From Actinomyces capricornis (lineage in GTDB: Bacteria > Actinomycetota > Actinomycetes > Actinomycetales > Actinomycetaceae): DNA of 64,000 bases. Position 1 is the stretch's first letter. The number at the start of each line of letters is the position of its first letter. Below, piece by piece: positions 63,020 through 64,000 of the stretch. Made by a program: the position numbers and the translations under genes. The stretch lies in NCBI RefSeq assembly GCF_019974135.1, contig NZ_AP025017.1:2542001-2606000 (forward strand). Reading direction: 5' to 3'. Below the pieces are notes generated by a model. The model was not told where the DNA came from. It did no database searches and worked only from the letters and a program-made list of their open reading frames with translations.

Positions 63020-64000
63020 ATGACGAACCTCGATCCTCACCCCACCGCCTCTGTGCTCGGGCCCGGGCAGCCGTGCACCGATATCGAGGTGCTGGAGCCC
63101 CGGCCGGTGCCGCTGGGCGGGCTGCGCGCCATGACCGTTTACCGGACCCTGCCGCAGCGGCAGCGGTCGCTGGTGGGTGCGTGGTGCTTTCTTGACCACT
63201 ACGGCCCCGACGACGTCTCGGCGACTGGCGGCATGCAGGTCCCCCGCCACCCGCACACGGGGCTCGCCACCGTCTCGTGGCTCTTCACCGGGAGGATCGA
63301 TCATCTCGACTCCGGCGGCAATGCCGCCTCGGTGAGCCCCGGGGAGCTGAATCTCATGATCGCCGGCCGTGGCATCACCCACCAGGAGTTCAGCACGCCC
63401 GAGACCACTTCGCTGCACGGGGTGCAGCTGTGGTATGCGCTGCCCGAGGAGACCCGGCATAGCGAGAACCACTTCGCCCACTACGCTCCCGAGCCCGTGA
63501 TCGGCGAGGGGGTCACCGCCCGGGTGTTCATCGGCGAGCTGCTCGGCTCGGCCTCCCCGGTGCGCACGCGCACGCCGGACCTGCTCGGCGCGGAGCTGCT
63601 CATCGATCCGGGTGCGACTATCGGGCTCGAGGTGCGTCCGGATTTCGAGCATGCGGTACTGGCCGAGGATGCCGATGTGGCGGTGAATGGAGTGAGGGCC
63701 CCGCACCGCTGCCTGGCCTACGCACCCGTCGGGTCGGATGCGCTTGAGATCACTGCGGGCCGGGCTGGGGCACGGGTGATCCTGCTCGGCGGCGTGCCTT
63801 TGGGCGAGCAGATCGTCATGTGGTGGAACTTCATCGGCCGCACCCATGACGAGATCGTCGAGTACCGCCGCCGCTACCAGGCCGAGATGGGATTCGAGGC
63901 CATGCATCCCGATGACGCCGGAAAGCCCGCGATCTTCGGCCGGTTCCCGCCGGGGCAGCCGGGGCCCCTTCCCGCTCCGCCGATGCCCACCTCCCGGCTC
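63020..64000 (+). CDS. pirin family protein, C-terminus outside window
   Basis: At least 327 residues, no stop before the window end. Bicupin with metal ligands in VPRHPHTGLATVSWLFTG (H-x-H) and GRGITHQEFST (H-x-E), the pirin pattern. Then HGVQLWYALPEETRHSENHF, FIGELLGSASPVRTRTPDLL and the C-terminal cupin with LLGGVPLGEQIVMWWNFIGR. Pirins may act as quercetinase-like dioxygenases or redox-sensing cofactors. The ATG follows AAGGAAG at about 12 nt. Divergent from the trp operon. Confidence 0.93.
   Translation, partial: MTNLDPHPTASVLGPGQPCTDIEVLEPRPVPLGGLRAMTVYRTLPQRQRSLVGAWCFLDHYGPDDVSATGGMQVPRHPHTGLATVSWLFTGRIDHLDSGGNAASVSPGELNLMIAGRGITHQEFSTPETTSLHGVQLWYALPEETRHSENHFAHYAPEPVIGEGVTARVFIGELLGSASPVRTRTPDLLGAELLIDPGATIGLEVRPDFEHAVLAEDADVAVNGVRAPHRCLAYAPVGSDALEITAGRAGARVILLGGVPLGEQIVMWWNFIGRTHDEIVEYRRRYQAEMGFEAMHPDDAGKPAIFGRFPPGQPGPLPAPPMPTSRL

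Overview
The window is high-GC DNA from an actinobacterium, most likely Actinomyces or a close relative. Pointers are the many GTG starts, tRNA-Ala(GGC), a DtxR/IdeR-type iron box, a trp operon without trpF, a MetP/MetS-like transporter pair, the nadD-hypothetical-rsfS order, DUF6318/DUF1540 proteins, and many promoters of the leaderless type. The genus is inferred; no rRNA is present.

Layout. 1-4.7 kb: an N-acetylhexosamine/galactoside locus (GH112 phosphorylase cut by the window edge, DeoR-type regulator, divergent SIS protein and ROK kinase). 4.9-8.6 kb: nadD, an Ala-rich membrane protein, rsfS and a histidine phosphatase, followed by two identical tRNA-Ala genes. 9-26.7 kb: mostly housekeeping and accessory metabolism: aldo/keto reductase, MarC, MerR regulator, an iron-box-controlled DUF2470-like protein, DUF1540 protein, deoD, an NSS transporter with its small subunit, HAD phosphatase, metallophosphoesterase, VKOR, a DtxR-family regulator, a HIT protein, nhaA and leuS.

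26.75-34.0 kb is an accessory island between leuS and a HerA-like ATPase gene. It holds two AT-rich genes unlike their surroundings: a two-helix membrane protein with a soluble, possibly phospholipase-D-like domain, and an OLD-like ATPase with a TOPRIM-like C-terminus. Between them lies a pile-up of insertion sequences: a frameshifted and truncated IS110-type element, a decayed IS256-type element with terminal repeats, an intact IS256-type transposase gene whose start codon lies in a 14-bp hairpin, and fragments of IS5-like and IS30 transposases. The two AT-rich genes are the best candidates for an undescribed, possibly defensive, function.

34-51 kb: HerA-like ATPase, a DUF6318 lipoprotein with a PKD-like secreted partner, a glycosyltransferase, two cell-envelope proteins, DegV, the competence genes comEA-comEC overlapping holA by 304 bp, a DUF1846 protein, rpsT, and an ABC exporter pair. 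A near-perfect 74-bp palindrome lies at 51.0 kb. 51-55 kb: PemK/MazF-like protein, sugar porter, secreted surface protein.

55.4-62.8 kb is a complete trp operon on the minus strand: trpL (leader with three consecutive Trp codons), trpE, trpG, trpD, a trpC-trpB gene fusion and trpA. PRA isomerase is missing and is presumably supplied elsewhere by PriA. The window ends inside a pirin gene.
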